From CAYUST01 sp964447535 (GTDB taxonomy: Bacteria > Patescibacteriota > Gracilibacteria > Absconditabacterales > Absconditicoccaceae), in assembly GCA_964447535.1 (NCBI GenBank), contig CAYUST010000002.1:62001-126000 (forward strand): a DNA stretch of 64,000 bases. The letters are read 5' to 3'. The translations under genes were made by a program, and so were the position numbers. The notes under the pieces were generated by a model, which saw only the letters and a list, made by a program, of their open reading frames with translations, ran no database searches and was not told the DNA's origin. Below are positions 28,361-37,669 of the stretch, in pieces (within the stretch, counting starts at the first letter, position 1; each line of letters begins with the position of its first letter).

Positions 28361-29261
28361 AGCTAGGTCTAGTATGCAAAGCAGTAGTATATCGTGTGGT
28401 CATTTCTATCAAATCGTGTTTCATATGATTATGAAAAATATAGAGCAAGCATCACAAAAGCTCACTATCTGATTGCAGACGTTGCACAGCATCCAGTATA
28501 TGTTTGCTATGCATATTGTCATATTGGTCAAAATGAATCCCATCGGCAGAAATAATACTAGCTAACCATTGACTGTTTTTTTTGTTCATCAATGCACTCA
28601 TCAAGCCAATAAAACTTCCATCGTAGCTCATCCCAATGTCACTTTTCTGCAACGAGTCAGGAATAATTCTTGTACATTGTTGATGATGACGAACCATGGC
28701 TTGTCATTTCTGCAACAAAAGCCGAAAAAGCACAGACAAAGCTCTTTTGAGTGATGCACGACACACCTGATCTCCAGGTATATAGTCAAACACAGCACTT
28801 TCCAAATACGACTGCCATTGCTTTTGTTCTCAGAGATGGTACGTATGTGCCAAATTCTCCATCTGTTGCATTATGCTTGTCGTATGTGGTTGATCAAATT
28901 GTTGTTCATATCGTTGCACATAAAACTGAGCTATACTATCACAACATGCTTGTACATCGCATTCTACTACAAAATTTGCAATAAGTTCCTGGAGTGTACC
29001 CGTTCTTACCAAAATATGATACTCTTCATGTGCATAGAACGCTTGCTCATATTCTGGTAGGGCATAATAATTTTCTATAAGTTGTTGCGTATACTGATGC
29101 AACACTTTTTGTACTCACACGGGAATTTTTTGGGCTATTGCTTGCTCCGCCATCGTCTCTCTGAATTGCACTACCTCCTTGCCACTCAAACTAGTTTCCC
29201 AGACCTGAGGTGGCACATGAGGATATCTGACGATCATAGGTGCGATAGGCTCTATCAGCAT
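28353..29261 (-). CDS. Hypothetical protein in murA-alr operon, 302 aa
   Basis: A 302-residue protein with four UGA glycines, ending at TAA, starting 1 base after the murA stop and overlapping alr. The first 190 residues are helical and rich in Gln, Glu and Tyr. The last third has HHQQCTRIIPDS, GMSYDGSFIGLMSALMN and SADGIHFDQYDNMHS. No signal peptide or membrane segment is visible. I recognise no domain. The tight coupling on both sides suggests a role in cell-wall precursor synthesis or control, but this is inference from position only. Confidence 0.65.
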
Positions 29262-29262
29262 A

Positions 29263-30552
29263 TTAGTCCTGCAAAGATAAATCTGCTCAGAGCGACCTAA
29301 ACTGTTCGACAAAGTTGGGGAAACGACGGAAAAGTGGAGTAATTGCATTGATAGTTGTTGTACCATCTGCAGCTAATGCTGCGAGCAACAACGCATACGA
29401 CGCTTGGATAATATCACTACAGACAATATTTGCTCCTTTCCATTGTGTCGGCCCAAATGTAATAATTCTATGGGGATCAGCCATCACGGTACGTCCTTTC
29501 ATCTTCGCTAGTTCTTCAATGAAAAACCAAGCATATTCATAACCGATATTCATAAAGATTGCAGATCATTCACATGACAATGCGGTCACTGCAAACGTGT
29601 GAATAATATCCATCGGTAACATCGGCCAAGGCTGTGCTCTCACCATTAGTAAATCTCATTTCAAGGTCTTTTCTATCTGACGTGATTGTTTCGCTGGGAC
29701 GAAAATAGTATCTTTCTCTTTGTCGACAATCGTGCTAATTCACAATTTCCTATATGTTTCAAGCATCAAATCCATATGCGCAGTGACAGCTTGTTCGATG
29801 GTAACCTCTCCTCACGTCATCGCAGCTGCAGCTATAAATCCAGCTACATCCAAATGATCAGAGATAACTGTCCACTCACATCCATGCAATGAACTAACTC
29901 ACGTGATGCGCAATAAATTAGATCAAATACCCTCTATCTGCGCTCACATTGCTACCAACATATTGCACAGATCCTGGGTGTGCGGTTCACATGCAGCGTT
30001 GTAAATAATAGTTGTACCTGGTGTTTTGACAGCCAACAAAATCAGATTCTCTGTACCGGTCACCGATGGTTCTCGACTCCACACCGTCGATGCATGCAGT
30101 TGTGTAGCCTCGAAACCGTACATGCCACCTTGATGCGTAAACTTCGCTCACATCTTTTCCATATTACCCACGAACGCATCGAGAGGACGTGTGCCGAGCT
30201 TACAGCCTTGGGGAGTTGGCATCATCGCTTTACCAAATCTCACGAGCAGGGGTCACAAAAACATCACTGATGCTTTCATCTTGTCACTCAAGACAGGATC
30301 TATTTCATATGAGTTCACGCCCTTGGCATTGATCTTGATCGTATGCTCATCCAATCGCTCATACGTTCCACCAAGCAATGCCAAAATCTCCAACATATAG
30401 CCGACATCAGAGGTCTTTGGTGTATTGTGAATAATAATATCTTCGTCGGTCAACAAACACGCTGGGATCAGTTTGATGATACTATTTTTGTTGGGGACAG
30501 GGCGCACGGTGCCTTTGAGTGGTTTGCCTCCATTGATAATCAACTGGGTCAT
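29263..30552 (-). CDS. murA: UDP-N-acetylglucosamine 1-carboxyvinyltransferase
   Basis: A 429-residue enzyme, the normal MurA length, ending at TAA (the earlier UGA at 29287-29289 is a glycine). The Lys22-Asn23 pair is in PNKNSIIKL. The catalytic cysteine that attacks phosphoenolpyruvate is in PQGCKLGTRPLDAF (Cys at about 117). The family strand ends KTPGTTIIYNAA and AAAAMTGGEVTIEQA are visible. It makes the first committed peptidoglycan precursor, so this cell keeps at least part of wall synthesis. First gene of the murA-hypothetical-alr-(M16) minus-strand series. Confidence 0.94.
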
Positions 30553-30616
30553 GACTCATATATTGACTAAAACTCAAGAAGTTTATTTTTTTCACCTCTT
30601 TTTGCAACTGACGAAA

Positions 30617-31798
30617 TTAGACTATGTGCATGGGCTCCCAGTCGACCTTGAAACCTCTTTTCATCACCTCCAAACGATCTACACTTGAACGTACAAATTC
30701 ACGTATATCTGGACCTCTAATAATCAAATGGTATCTAAATTTATTGTACATTTTGTAAATGAGCGGTGGCGTAGAGGTGATAGTGATATCCTTCCAAGCA
30801 GGGTTTTGTTGTTGCAAGAAAAGGAGCTCTTGATAGAGTTTATGCACACTAGTATAGACACGCTGTTCGATCTCGTGTTTGTACAACAAGACACACAGCT
30901 CTCCATACGGTGGGTATCCTCATGATTTTCTTTGTATTCATTCCCATGCACGCATTCCTGCGGTATCACCTTTGGCTACAAATTGCAACACCGGATGCTC
31001 TGGCGCATAGGTCTGCAAGAGGAAAGTAGAAGCCGGATATGCTTGTATCATCGTATGCAATGTACAAAACGTCTGTCGATTTGCTTGTCGGTCGGGGATA
31101 TAAAGGCCTTGGTCAGCAGCAAGTACCACCACCAAATCTGCATCTACAGACTTCGGTGGAAAATACAACAACGATGTTCCGATTACCACTTGTGCATCTG
31201 CAAGTTGTTGGAGGAGAGTTGTCACCTTGCGAGGAGAGTTGGCTACCTCACGTTGAATAATACCTGCTTGAATACCAAACGTTTGTTCTATCCATTCAGC
31301 AACCTGCTGCACTCACATACCATACGCCTGCAGGGCAAATCCATGACACTGGGTACACGCTCATAGGGCAGGGTACTGCTTTTTACACAAATGACACATA
31401 CCTACAAAATGCCCTTGATGGTCTTTGTGATAGGCAATGGGCGCAGAGCAGTGATCGCACGTGGGAATATGTCCACAATCTTGGCATATCACTCCTGCAG
31501 CATATCACTTTTTGGGAGCGATGATGACGACGCGTTTGCCACTGCGAAGTACCTTGGCTACTCCTTTTTCGACCAACCCAGAAAAACGACTTCCTTTCCA
31601 CGGACGCATATCACACAAAAATATTTTCTTCTTGTCTTGCTCAAACTGAATATAATCCATAAGAGAGAATGTAGCTATTTGGCAGAGAGGTGCAAAGGAT
31701 TTTTTGTGAGAATAAGAGAACATTGTGTTGGTGGCAACGCACAAGTCTGTGAATTCCAGAAATAGCATACAAAGCATCACTGACATAAGCAACCTCAC
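30617..31798 (-). CDS. priA: Primosomal protein N' (PriA)-like, lacking N-terminal half
   Basis: A frame of at most 393 residues ending at TAA, matching only the C-terminal half of PriA (usual length 700-800). Visible: CDMRPWKGSRFSG, the GKRVVIIAPKKGYAAG segment, the zinc-binding region CQDCGHIPTCDHCSAP then CHLCKKQYPALGACTQCHG (eight cysteines), GTSLLYFPPKSVDADLVVVL then AADQGLYIPD, and the C-terminal GYPPYGELCVLLYK domain. The ATPase P-loop, DEAH box and DNA-binding N-terminus are absent. The 5' end lies inside the dispersed repeat copy B (31787-31930). It may be a truncated remnant or a separate minimal protein; the real start may be one of several internal ATG codons. Confidence 0.8.
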
Positions 31799-31930
31799 TG
31801 GGACCCTTTGGGAGTGAGGTTGCTTCGTATGCGATAGGTGATTTCTGTCTATACGGAAGACCTGCGCTGCCTAGATTTTTTTGCTACTTTTTGGATCATG
31901 CCAAAAAGGAGGCCACCCCGGCAGGGGAGA
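31787..31930. repeat. Dispersed intergenic repeat, copy B
   Basis: Matches copy A (23090-23232). It begins with a perfect 12-bp inverted repeat (AGCAACCTCACT ... AGTGAGGTTGCT), then CGTATGCGATAGGTGAT, ACGGAAGACCTGCGCTGCC, and CTTTTTGG-ATCATG-CCAAAAAG followed by GAGGCCACCCCGGCAGGGGA. The hairpin arms differ in sequence from copy A but keep pairing, as expected for a conserved RNA or DNA structure. It overlaps the 5' end of the PriA-like frame. Confidence 0.82.
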
Positions 31931-32025
31931 AAAAGATTTCCTTGATACTTACCCCTAAAGGGGACAAGTGCTGACGCTCAGTATGACATAGACTAGTGCG
32001 TTGCCGTATCCTTAAGTCTTAAGTC

Positions 32026-32607
32026 TTAATTCTTATTTCTCAATTCTTTCCACCTGAAACAACTCATCAGATGATCATTGATCTGACCGGTTGCTTGGAG
32101 ATGTGCGTAGATAATAGTAGATCAGACGAATTTCATGCCACGTTTTTTGAGGTCGACTGAAATGGTATCTGAGAGTGGAGAAGTAGCGACATAGTCTTGC
32201 ATAGTTTGGTGTTTGTTGGTGACCACTTGGTGGTCCGTAAATCATCGTATGTAGTTACTAAACGACCCTAACTCTTTTTGAATTTCTAAAAAAACACGTG
32301 CATTGGTGATAGCTGCAGTAATCTTAGCTCTATTTCTGATGATACCCTCATCGAGCATGAGTCTTTCGATATCATCCTGCGTAAACTTGGCTACTTTTTT
32401 GGGATTTCGATTGGCAAAAGCTTTGCGATAGCCGTCTTGTCTTTTGAGGATCGTATATCGACTGAGTCCTGCCTGGGCTCATTCCAAAATCAAGAAAGCA
32501 AATTGCGTCGTATCATCTTTGACGGGTACTCACCACACCTGGTCATGGTAATCAATATACAGCTGATCCTTGAGACATCGATGACAACGCATTTTTTCTT
32601 TCATCAT
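32026..32607 (-). CDS. tag: DNA-3-methyladenine glycosylase I
   Basis: A 193-residue protein ending at TAA, typical of Tag. Signatures: YIDYHDQVWGVPVKDD, FAFLILEGAQAGLSRYTILK (family consensus EG-x-QAGLSW-x-x-I-x-x-(K/R)), the YR-KAF region, and RNRAKITAAITNARVF. The enzyme excises 3-methyladenine from alkylated DNA. UGA codons encode conserved glycines (VWGVP, LEGAQ). Its ATG directly follows the TAG of the upstream glycosidase gene, so the two are probably co-transcribed. The N-terminal MRCHRC replaces the usual (M)xRCxW; Cys and His for zinc may be partly kept. Confidence 0.9.
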
Positions 32608-33339
32608 CTACTGCAAAATAAAGTAGGTAGGGAGCGTTGCATTTGCATGAAATGAAAATCCTGTGGCAGCAGATCGCAACATAGTAGAAGATCCACCATC
32701 TAGGTTGATGGCAGTCGTCGATTTGCCAAATGTTTTGAGTAAGTAAGCAGCGAGATCCGGTAATGTGTATCATTTTTTGGTTACCACGAAAAAGACGCCT
32801 CTGGAGGTATTGAGTAAGACGGTTCTTTGGGTCTTTTGTTGTCGGTGAGAGGTGCGTTGGGTGAGATCTGTATTGATCATACCCTTGCGCAAGAGGATGG
32901 GGCCTCAGGAGATAGTAGGTTGTTTGGTGCTTTGGAGTCATTCGACGATACTCATCGTATCTGTGTGGATATAAGCACAGAGATTCTTGTCACGTTTGCA
33001 AAAGCTACTATCTATAGGACTAGGATCATGAGAAACATGACCTGCAGGAAAATATGCTTTGTCAGCATACCCGAAATAGCTTGCGTTGACTATATTGGTT
33101 ACTCCAGAGTATTGCATCGCCAACTGAGGCGCAGTGGTTCACGATGCATTAAAATACCGTTCTCGATGGGTAGGTTTGATAATATACAATCACTTGAGTT
33201 TATCCAAAATTATAGTCGTACCATTTGCGAACGTATGTGTAGGGAAAAGATACTCTCTCAATGGACTTGCCGAAGTAGTCAAAGGCACGCACAAAAAAAG
33301 AAACATTCCGATGCTAAGCAAATACTTTTTCTTGTTCAT
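32608..33339 (-). CDS. Phosphodiester glycosidase family protein (NAGPA/DUF2233)
   Basis: A 243-residue exported protein, ATG 33339 to TAG, with a signal peptide (MNKKKYLLSIGMFLFLCVPL). The family hallmark INLDGGSSTM is near residue 215, preceded by a NASYFGYADKA block and SGGPILLRKG. NAGPA-domain proteins hydrolyse glycosidic phosphodiesters, in mammals uncovering mannose-6-phosphate and in bacteria probably acting on cell-wall or surface polysaccharide phosphodiesters. Four UGA codons are glycines. The start was set at MNKKK because the longer upstream reading adds no signal-like sequence. Confidence 0.85.
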
Positions 33340-33424
33340 CGTAGTACAAGTGACTAAAAGATATTGTGTTTTGGAGAGAGATACATATCTTGTATGCATA
33401 GTCTTTATTGTATACCTATTTCCT

Positions 33425-34048
33425 ATGCCGTTTCAACTCCCTGAGCTGCCCTATGCATATGACGCACTGGAGCCGATGATCGATGCACAAACGATGGAAA
33501 TCCATCATACCAAGCATCACGCTGCCTATACCAAGAATCTCAATGATTGACTAGAAAATACTCCCTACCTCAATGTTGCAATTGAGCAACTTTTGGTAGA
33601 TCTCGACGCACTGAGTCCAAGCTACAAAGACATCGTACGCAATCAATGAGGAGGTTTCTACAACCATAATCTTTTTTGGCAAATGATGTGTCCAGGAGGC
33701 TGTCAACCCAGTAGCGCATTTGTAGCTGAAATAAGTACCCATTTCGGTAGCCTGGATGCATGTATGCAAGAGATGAGCACCTTGGCTACCAAGAGATTCG
33801 GCAGTGGCCGAGCATGGCTCGTGCGAGATGGTAAAAAAATGACCCTGATGAGTACTGCCAATCAAGATGCACCGATTAGTCAAGGCTATGGAGCGTTGCT
33901 TGGCATAGACGTTCGAGAGCACGCCTACTATCTCAAATATCAAAACAGAAGAGCAGAGTATATCACCAACTGGTGGAAGGTCGTCAATCGAGCACGAGCA
34001 GAGCAACAGTTCCAACGTTTCCAAACAACCAAAAACCTCCTTGCATAG
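33425..34048 (+). CDS. Superoxide dismutase (Fe/Mn family)
   Basis: A 207-residue protein ending at TAG, typical for the family. Metal ligands are visible as His27 (EIHHTKHHAAY), His81 (GGFYNHNLFW), Asp162 and His166 (DVREHAYYLKYQNRR). Two UGA codons restore NDGLEN and QGGGFYNH; without them the gene would look broken. The motif GSGRAWLV has Arg where Trp is usual. Fe versus Mn preference cannot be settled by eye. It dismutates superoxide, so the organism or its niche meets oxygen at times. Confidence 0.94.
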
Positions 34049-34051
34049 AAA

Positions 34052-34750
34052 TTATACAAGGTGCAGTTCTTCAAGCCTCGATCTTGCTAGTTCAATATAT
34101 GATGCTCATTGCAGATCATCTATTTTTCGTGGTCCAATAGCACTACGTTGGAGATGCACCACTTCATTTCCTACAGACTGAAGCATACGTTTCACTTGGT
34201 GATATTTGCCTTCGGTAAGGATTAGTTCTAGATGATGATTGTCTAGCATTGTAGCTTGTGCAGGTAATGTCTGGTAGCCATCATCTAATGTCACACCTTT
34301 CGCAAGCGTAGCACACGTCGTGAGATCGATGGGATCGCGTGTCGTGACCAGATAGGTTTTTGGCAGATGGTGTCTTGGTGAAATTATTTTGTGTACCAAC
34401 TGTCCATCACTGCTGGCGATAATCAGCCCTTCCGTATCGACATCCAATCTCCCTGCTATATGGAGCAGAGGTGTATACGGATAGGTGATTAGAAGTTGCT
34501 TGTAACTCGGTCGTCCATACTCATCCACATCACTCGAAACATACCCTGCAGGTTTGTAAATCAAAAGGGTCACTCGATTCTTTACGATTATCTCTTGTTC
34601 ATCTCGGCTAATACGATCTCACTCAACTAAATCATAGTTGGCATGTTTAACTATCTCTCCATTCACCTGAAAATATCATTTTTTGATCAGAGGCGCAGAC
34701 TGTCTTCTCGAAAAAAGTTGGAGTGAGCTGAGATATCTATCAAGTCTCAT
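34052..34750 (-). CDS. Pseudouridine synthase, RsuA/RluB family
   Basis: A 232-residue protein with an N-terminal S4 RNA-binding domain (MRLDRYLSSLQLFSRRQ, then NGEIVKHANYDLVEGDRI) and a catalytic domain with HIAGRLDVDTEGLII (catalytic Asp in GRLD), KTYLVTT and EGKYHQVKRMLQSVGNEV. These are RsuA/RluB/RluE signatures; RsuA modifies 16S rRNA U516. The UGA at 34106-34108 is a glycine and the true stop is TAA at 34052-34054. Convergent with the superoxide dismutase gene, stops 3 bases apart. Confidence 0.92.
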
Positions 34751-34891
34751 AGAGCAAAGAAAAATGAAATAAGGATATTTTGTACAATTACATTTCTATA
34801 GTACACATCAAGGAACAATACCCATATACTTTATAGAGAAATAAGAAAGATTTACATCTCCAAATACTGATATCCTCTCCTTTGGAACCAC

Positions 34892-34922
34892 AAAAAAAAC
34901 TTCCCAGGAAAACCTGAGAAGT
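34892..34922 (-). terminator. Intrinsic terminator after 34954 gene
   Basis: On the minus strand ACTTCTCAGG-TTTT-CCTGGGAAG followed by eight T. Confidence 0.88.
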
Positions 34923-34953
34923 CCAAAGGGAAAAACATGGGAAAAATATGAGT

Positions 34954-35577
34954 TTATTCGGTCACCAAGACACCATTGTGTTTTGGCATCTGGTGTACTA
35001 CCAATATGGCATCAATATCGAGCCGTTTGAGGTGAATGAGCTCCTCAATTTCCAACAAAAGATCACAACACTCACTTGAACTCGTCAAGGCAATCTTGCG
35101 AACAAATGCTGAAACAAGAGCAATATCGCTTGGGGAAGCGTGTTTGTCACTGTCTCGCATTATCGCAAAAATAGTTTTGAATAGTTTACGACGAATTGTC
35201 GTTTCAAATGACCATGTCACTCGTGGAGTGATGAGCTCATGAGCAAGCAAGGCAGTTGCACCAATTGAGAGTGATGTATGCTCAAGTTTGTAGATAATTT
35301 TGAAAATGATATTCGCTGCCAAACGAGGCAACATAACTTCATTTCCATACTGACGTGCTAGGGGCAAAAGTGCTAACCCTTCACGATCTCTACCTTCCAA
35401 AATGAGTAACAAGTCTCTGAGCTGTTGTAAGTTAAGTTGTTTGAGTGCAAGGTCGAAGTTTGCAATTGCTAGCTTTCCTTGCTTTTTGAGAGCATCAATT
35501 GACCCTCCATAGTCTTTGAGACATTCAAAGGGTTCACGAAGCAAGAGGCTGATTTGTTTTGATTCCAAAGGAGACAT
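34954..35577 (-). CDS. Hypothetical helical protein, 207 aa
   Basis: A 207-residue protein ending at TAA, followed by a clear terminator, so monocistronic. It is almost entirely helical in appearance, leucine-rich (QLNLQQLRDLLLILEGRDRE; CCDLLLEIEELIHLKRLDID) with an average charge pattern. No UGA codons. The layout hints at a HEAT-like or other helical-repeat fold, but no family is recognised. It diverges from the DksA-like gene. Confidence 0.6.
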   Translation of the reverse strand: MSPLESKQISLLLREPFECLKDYGGSIDALKKQGKLAIANFDLALKQLNLQQLRDLLLILEGRDREGLALLPLARQYGNEVMLPRLAANIIFKIIYKLEHTSLSIGATALLAHELITPRVTWSFETTIRRKLFKTIFAIMRDSDKHASPSDIALVSAFVRKIALTSSSECCDLLLEIEELIHLKRLDIDAILVVHQMPKHNGVLVTE

Positions 35578-35683
35578 ACCTGATTTTTTTTGGTTGAATT
35601 AATGATAAGGTTCATACAAGAGGTTACCTATACGTATTTCATTTTTTAATGCAAGCACACAAGCATCATTTCTCAACAAGGTG

Positions 35684-35711
35684 TTGACAAAAGGATAGAA
35701 AAGAGTATACA
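35684..35711 (+). promoter_or_regulatory. Promoter of DksA-like gene
   Basis: TTGACA (35684-35689), 16-bp spacer, TATACA (35706-35711), 53 bases before the ATG. Confidence 0.72.
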
Positions 35712-35764
35712 GGACGGGTCGAAAAAATATTAATCATTCATTAACAAACCAAAAAATTTAAACG

Positions 35765-36265
35765 ATGGCCAGTAGGTACACAACTGCTCAGGAGCAGCAG
35801 CTCAAGACAACGATTTTGAATCGCATGCAATCGCTTACTGAAGAAATTCAGCAATGCTCGCAAGAGCTTGAGAACCCGGATGACACGACTAGTGATGAGG
35901 TCGATGTAGCAACATCTTCCTCGAATCGGATGTTGCTCATTCAGCGACGTGAGCGACTCCGTGAGCTTAAGATCGGCCTCCAGGCCAATCTCAATCGGAT
36001 AGCCAATGGTACGATCGGGATTTGCTCGATCACCAATCAAACCATCCCGTTTGAGCGGATGCTCTTGGTGCCTCATGCGACCAAATGTGTCCAGGGTAAA
36101 GAAATGGACCGAAACCGAGCGCAGGCTCAGAAGCTCAATGTCTTCAAAGAAATTGCGTTATCACATGCAAATGCAGTGAATGACGGAGTTGATCCCGAAG
36201 ACAATGAGGATCCTGAGATCGTCAGCAGGTTCGATGGCCCCGCCATGAGGACAAGATTACTCTAA
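35765..36265 (+). CDS. DksA/TraR-like protein with incomplete zinc finger
   Basis: A 166-residue protein, ATG to TAA, without UGA codons. Residues about 10-80 form the expected coiled-coil with many Gln, Glu and Arg. The finger region reads IANGTIGICSITNQTIPFER, then MLLVPHATKCVQGKE, aligning with the DksA pattern GTYGxCxxCGxxI...RLxAxPxAxxCxxC. Only two of the four zinc cysteines remain. DksA proteins bind RNA polymerase in the secondary channel and change promoter response. TraR/DksA proteins without cysteines occur in Bacteroidota. Monocistronic, with its own promoter and terminator. Confidence 0.78.
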   Translation: MASRYTTAQEQQLKTTILNRMQSLTEEIQQCSQELENPDDTTSDEVDVATSSSNRMLLIQRRERLRELKIGLQANLNRIANGTIGICSITNQTIPFERMLLVPHATKCVQGKEMDRNRAQAQKLNVFKEIALSHANAVNDGVDPEDNEDPEIVSRFDGPAMRTRLL

Positions 36266-36306
36266 AGATCTTGTGTAAGTGTCTCGTTGTAAGAGTTCGA
36301 GACAGG

Positions 36307-36335
36307 CCTGTTGGTTATACCAACAGGTTTTTTTT
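36307..36335 (+). terminator. Intrinsic terminator after DksA-like gene
   Basis: Perfect stem CCTGTTGGT-TAT-ACCAACAGG followed by eight T. Confidence 0.95.
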
Positions 36336-36420
36336 GATGAGAAAACTACAACACGTGCGCACTTCTCATTTCTATTTTCTCCATCTTCCCTATACTGCTT
36401 CTCTTTATGTATACGCAGGT

Positions 36421-37377
36421 ATGGAGTCCATCGAGTTCATAGAAGAGATACATAGTCTCATCGCCACACAACGAAAGGCTCAGCCTCAGCTCGTGCCCAT
36501 CATACGATGAGCTACCGCCACCGGCAAATCTTCCCTCGCTATTGCGCTGGCGGAGCATTTTCCTATTGAAATTATTTCTGCAGACAGCAGACAAATTTTT
36601 CGTGGGATGGACATAGGTACCGATAAAGTATCGCAAGAAATCAGAGATCTTATCCCGCATCATATGATTGATATCGTAGCATCTGACCAAATCTACACGG
36701 CAGGGGAGTGGAAACAGGAAGTCCTCAAACTCATTCCCGAAATTCAAGCACGTGGTAAATTACCTTTCATCGTTTGAGGGACAGGACTCTATATAGATAT
36801 GTTGTACAAAAATTATGCGATGCCAGATATTCCTTCTCAACGAGCACGAAGAGAGGAGATGCTCGCTCATGAAACCACATCACCCGGTCGGCTCCATGCA
36901 CAACTTGCGACCAAAGATCCTGCAGAAGCACACAAACATCACCCGCATAGTCTCAGGTATATCTTGAGAGCGCTAGAAATTATCACCTTCTCCGGCAAGA
37001 CCAAGACAGAGCTAACCTACGAACAGCCCGTCGATTATCCCTTGTGTATGATTGGTTTGTGGAGAGAAAAAGAAGACACTAATCATCGTATCAATATGAG
37101 AATCAAACAGATGGTCGAACAAGGACTGATCGAAGAAGTGCAAGGTTTGTTGGATGCTGGCTATACACTCGATCATCAATCCATGCAGGGGATTGGGTAC
37201 AAAGAAATCGTCTTACACCTCCAAGGTGTTTACTCTCTTGAAAAAGCTATAGAGTTTCTCAAACGCAACTCACATCGTTACGCCAAACGCCAAAGATCAC
37301 GATGGAGAAGATACATCATCGATAGCAAAACTACACCCAAAGAGAGTGTTTCCTATCACGTTTGTACGCTAGCATAA
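36421..37377 (+). CDS. miaA: tRNA dimethylallyltransferase
   Basis: A 318-residue protein ending at TAA. The P-loop is IIRGATATGKSS (about residues 28-38), with its first glycine encoded by UGA. Further family motifs are EIISADSRQIFRGMDIGTDK, PHHMIDIV, FIVGGTGLYI and GIGYKEIV, and the tail has RYAKRQRSRWRR. MiaA transfers a dimethylallyl group to A37 of tRNAs reading UNN codons. Length fits (290-320). The start at ATG 36421 follows a short leader; the longer open frame upstream is not protein-like. Confidence 0.94.
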
Positions 37378-37383
37378 ACATCT

Positions 37384-37560
37384 CTATTTCTTGTTAAATG
37401 CACGATTGACCAAACTAAGTCCGACTACCAAACAGATAATTCCCCGGACAAACTCTCGGAGCAAAATGAAAGCGATAATGAGCAAAATAATACCCCCAAC
37501 CAGCCCCACCCAAGAAAGATCAGTGTTGGCAGAAGAGGAATGGCCATGTTCATGTGACAT
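37384..37560 (-). CDS. Small membrane protein, 58 aa
   Basis: ATG 37560 to TAG, 58 codons: a His-rich start (MSHEHGHSSS), one or two hydrophobic segments (WVGLVGGIILLIIAFILL and GIICLVVGLSLV) and a short basic tail. It converges with miaA, stops 6 bases apart. It is too short to be listed as a long ORF but is protein-like in composition. Function unknown; the histidines could bind metal. Confidence 0.55.
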   Translation of the reverse strand: MSHEHGHSSSANTDLSWVGLVGGIILLIIAFILLREFVRGIICLVVGLSLVNRAFNKK

Positions 37561-37669
37561 GATGAATGAGCATTGATAAAAACAATTATTTATCTATTAT
37601 CTACCCAAATACAGTGAGAAATGCAAGCCCACTCTCAGCTGTATACTCATTTCATTTTTTTGGTATCTG

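Noticed and set aside
32827..33357. A 176-codon plus-strand ORF opposite the glycosidase gene
   Set aside because: The minus strand codes the NAGPA-type protein with the INLDGGSSTM motif; the plus ORF is its shadow.
33134..34048. Superoxide dismutase as a pseudogene split at 33550
   Set aside because: The break is a UGA at a glycine position (NDG); with table 25 the gene is intact with all four metal ligands.
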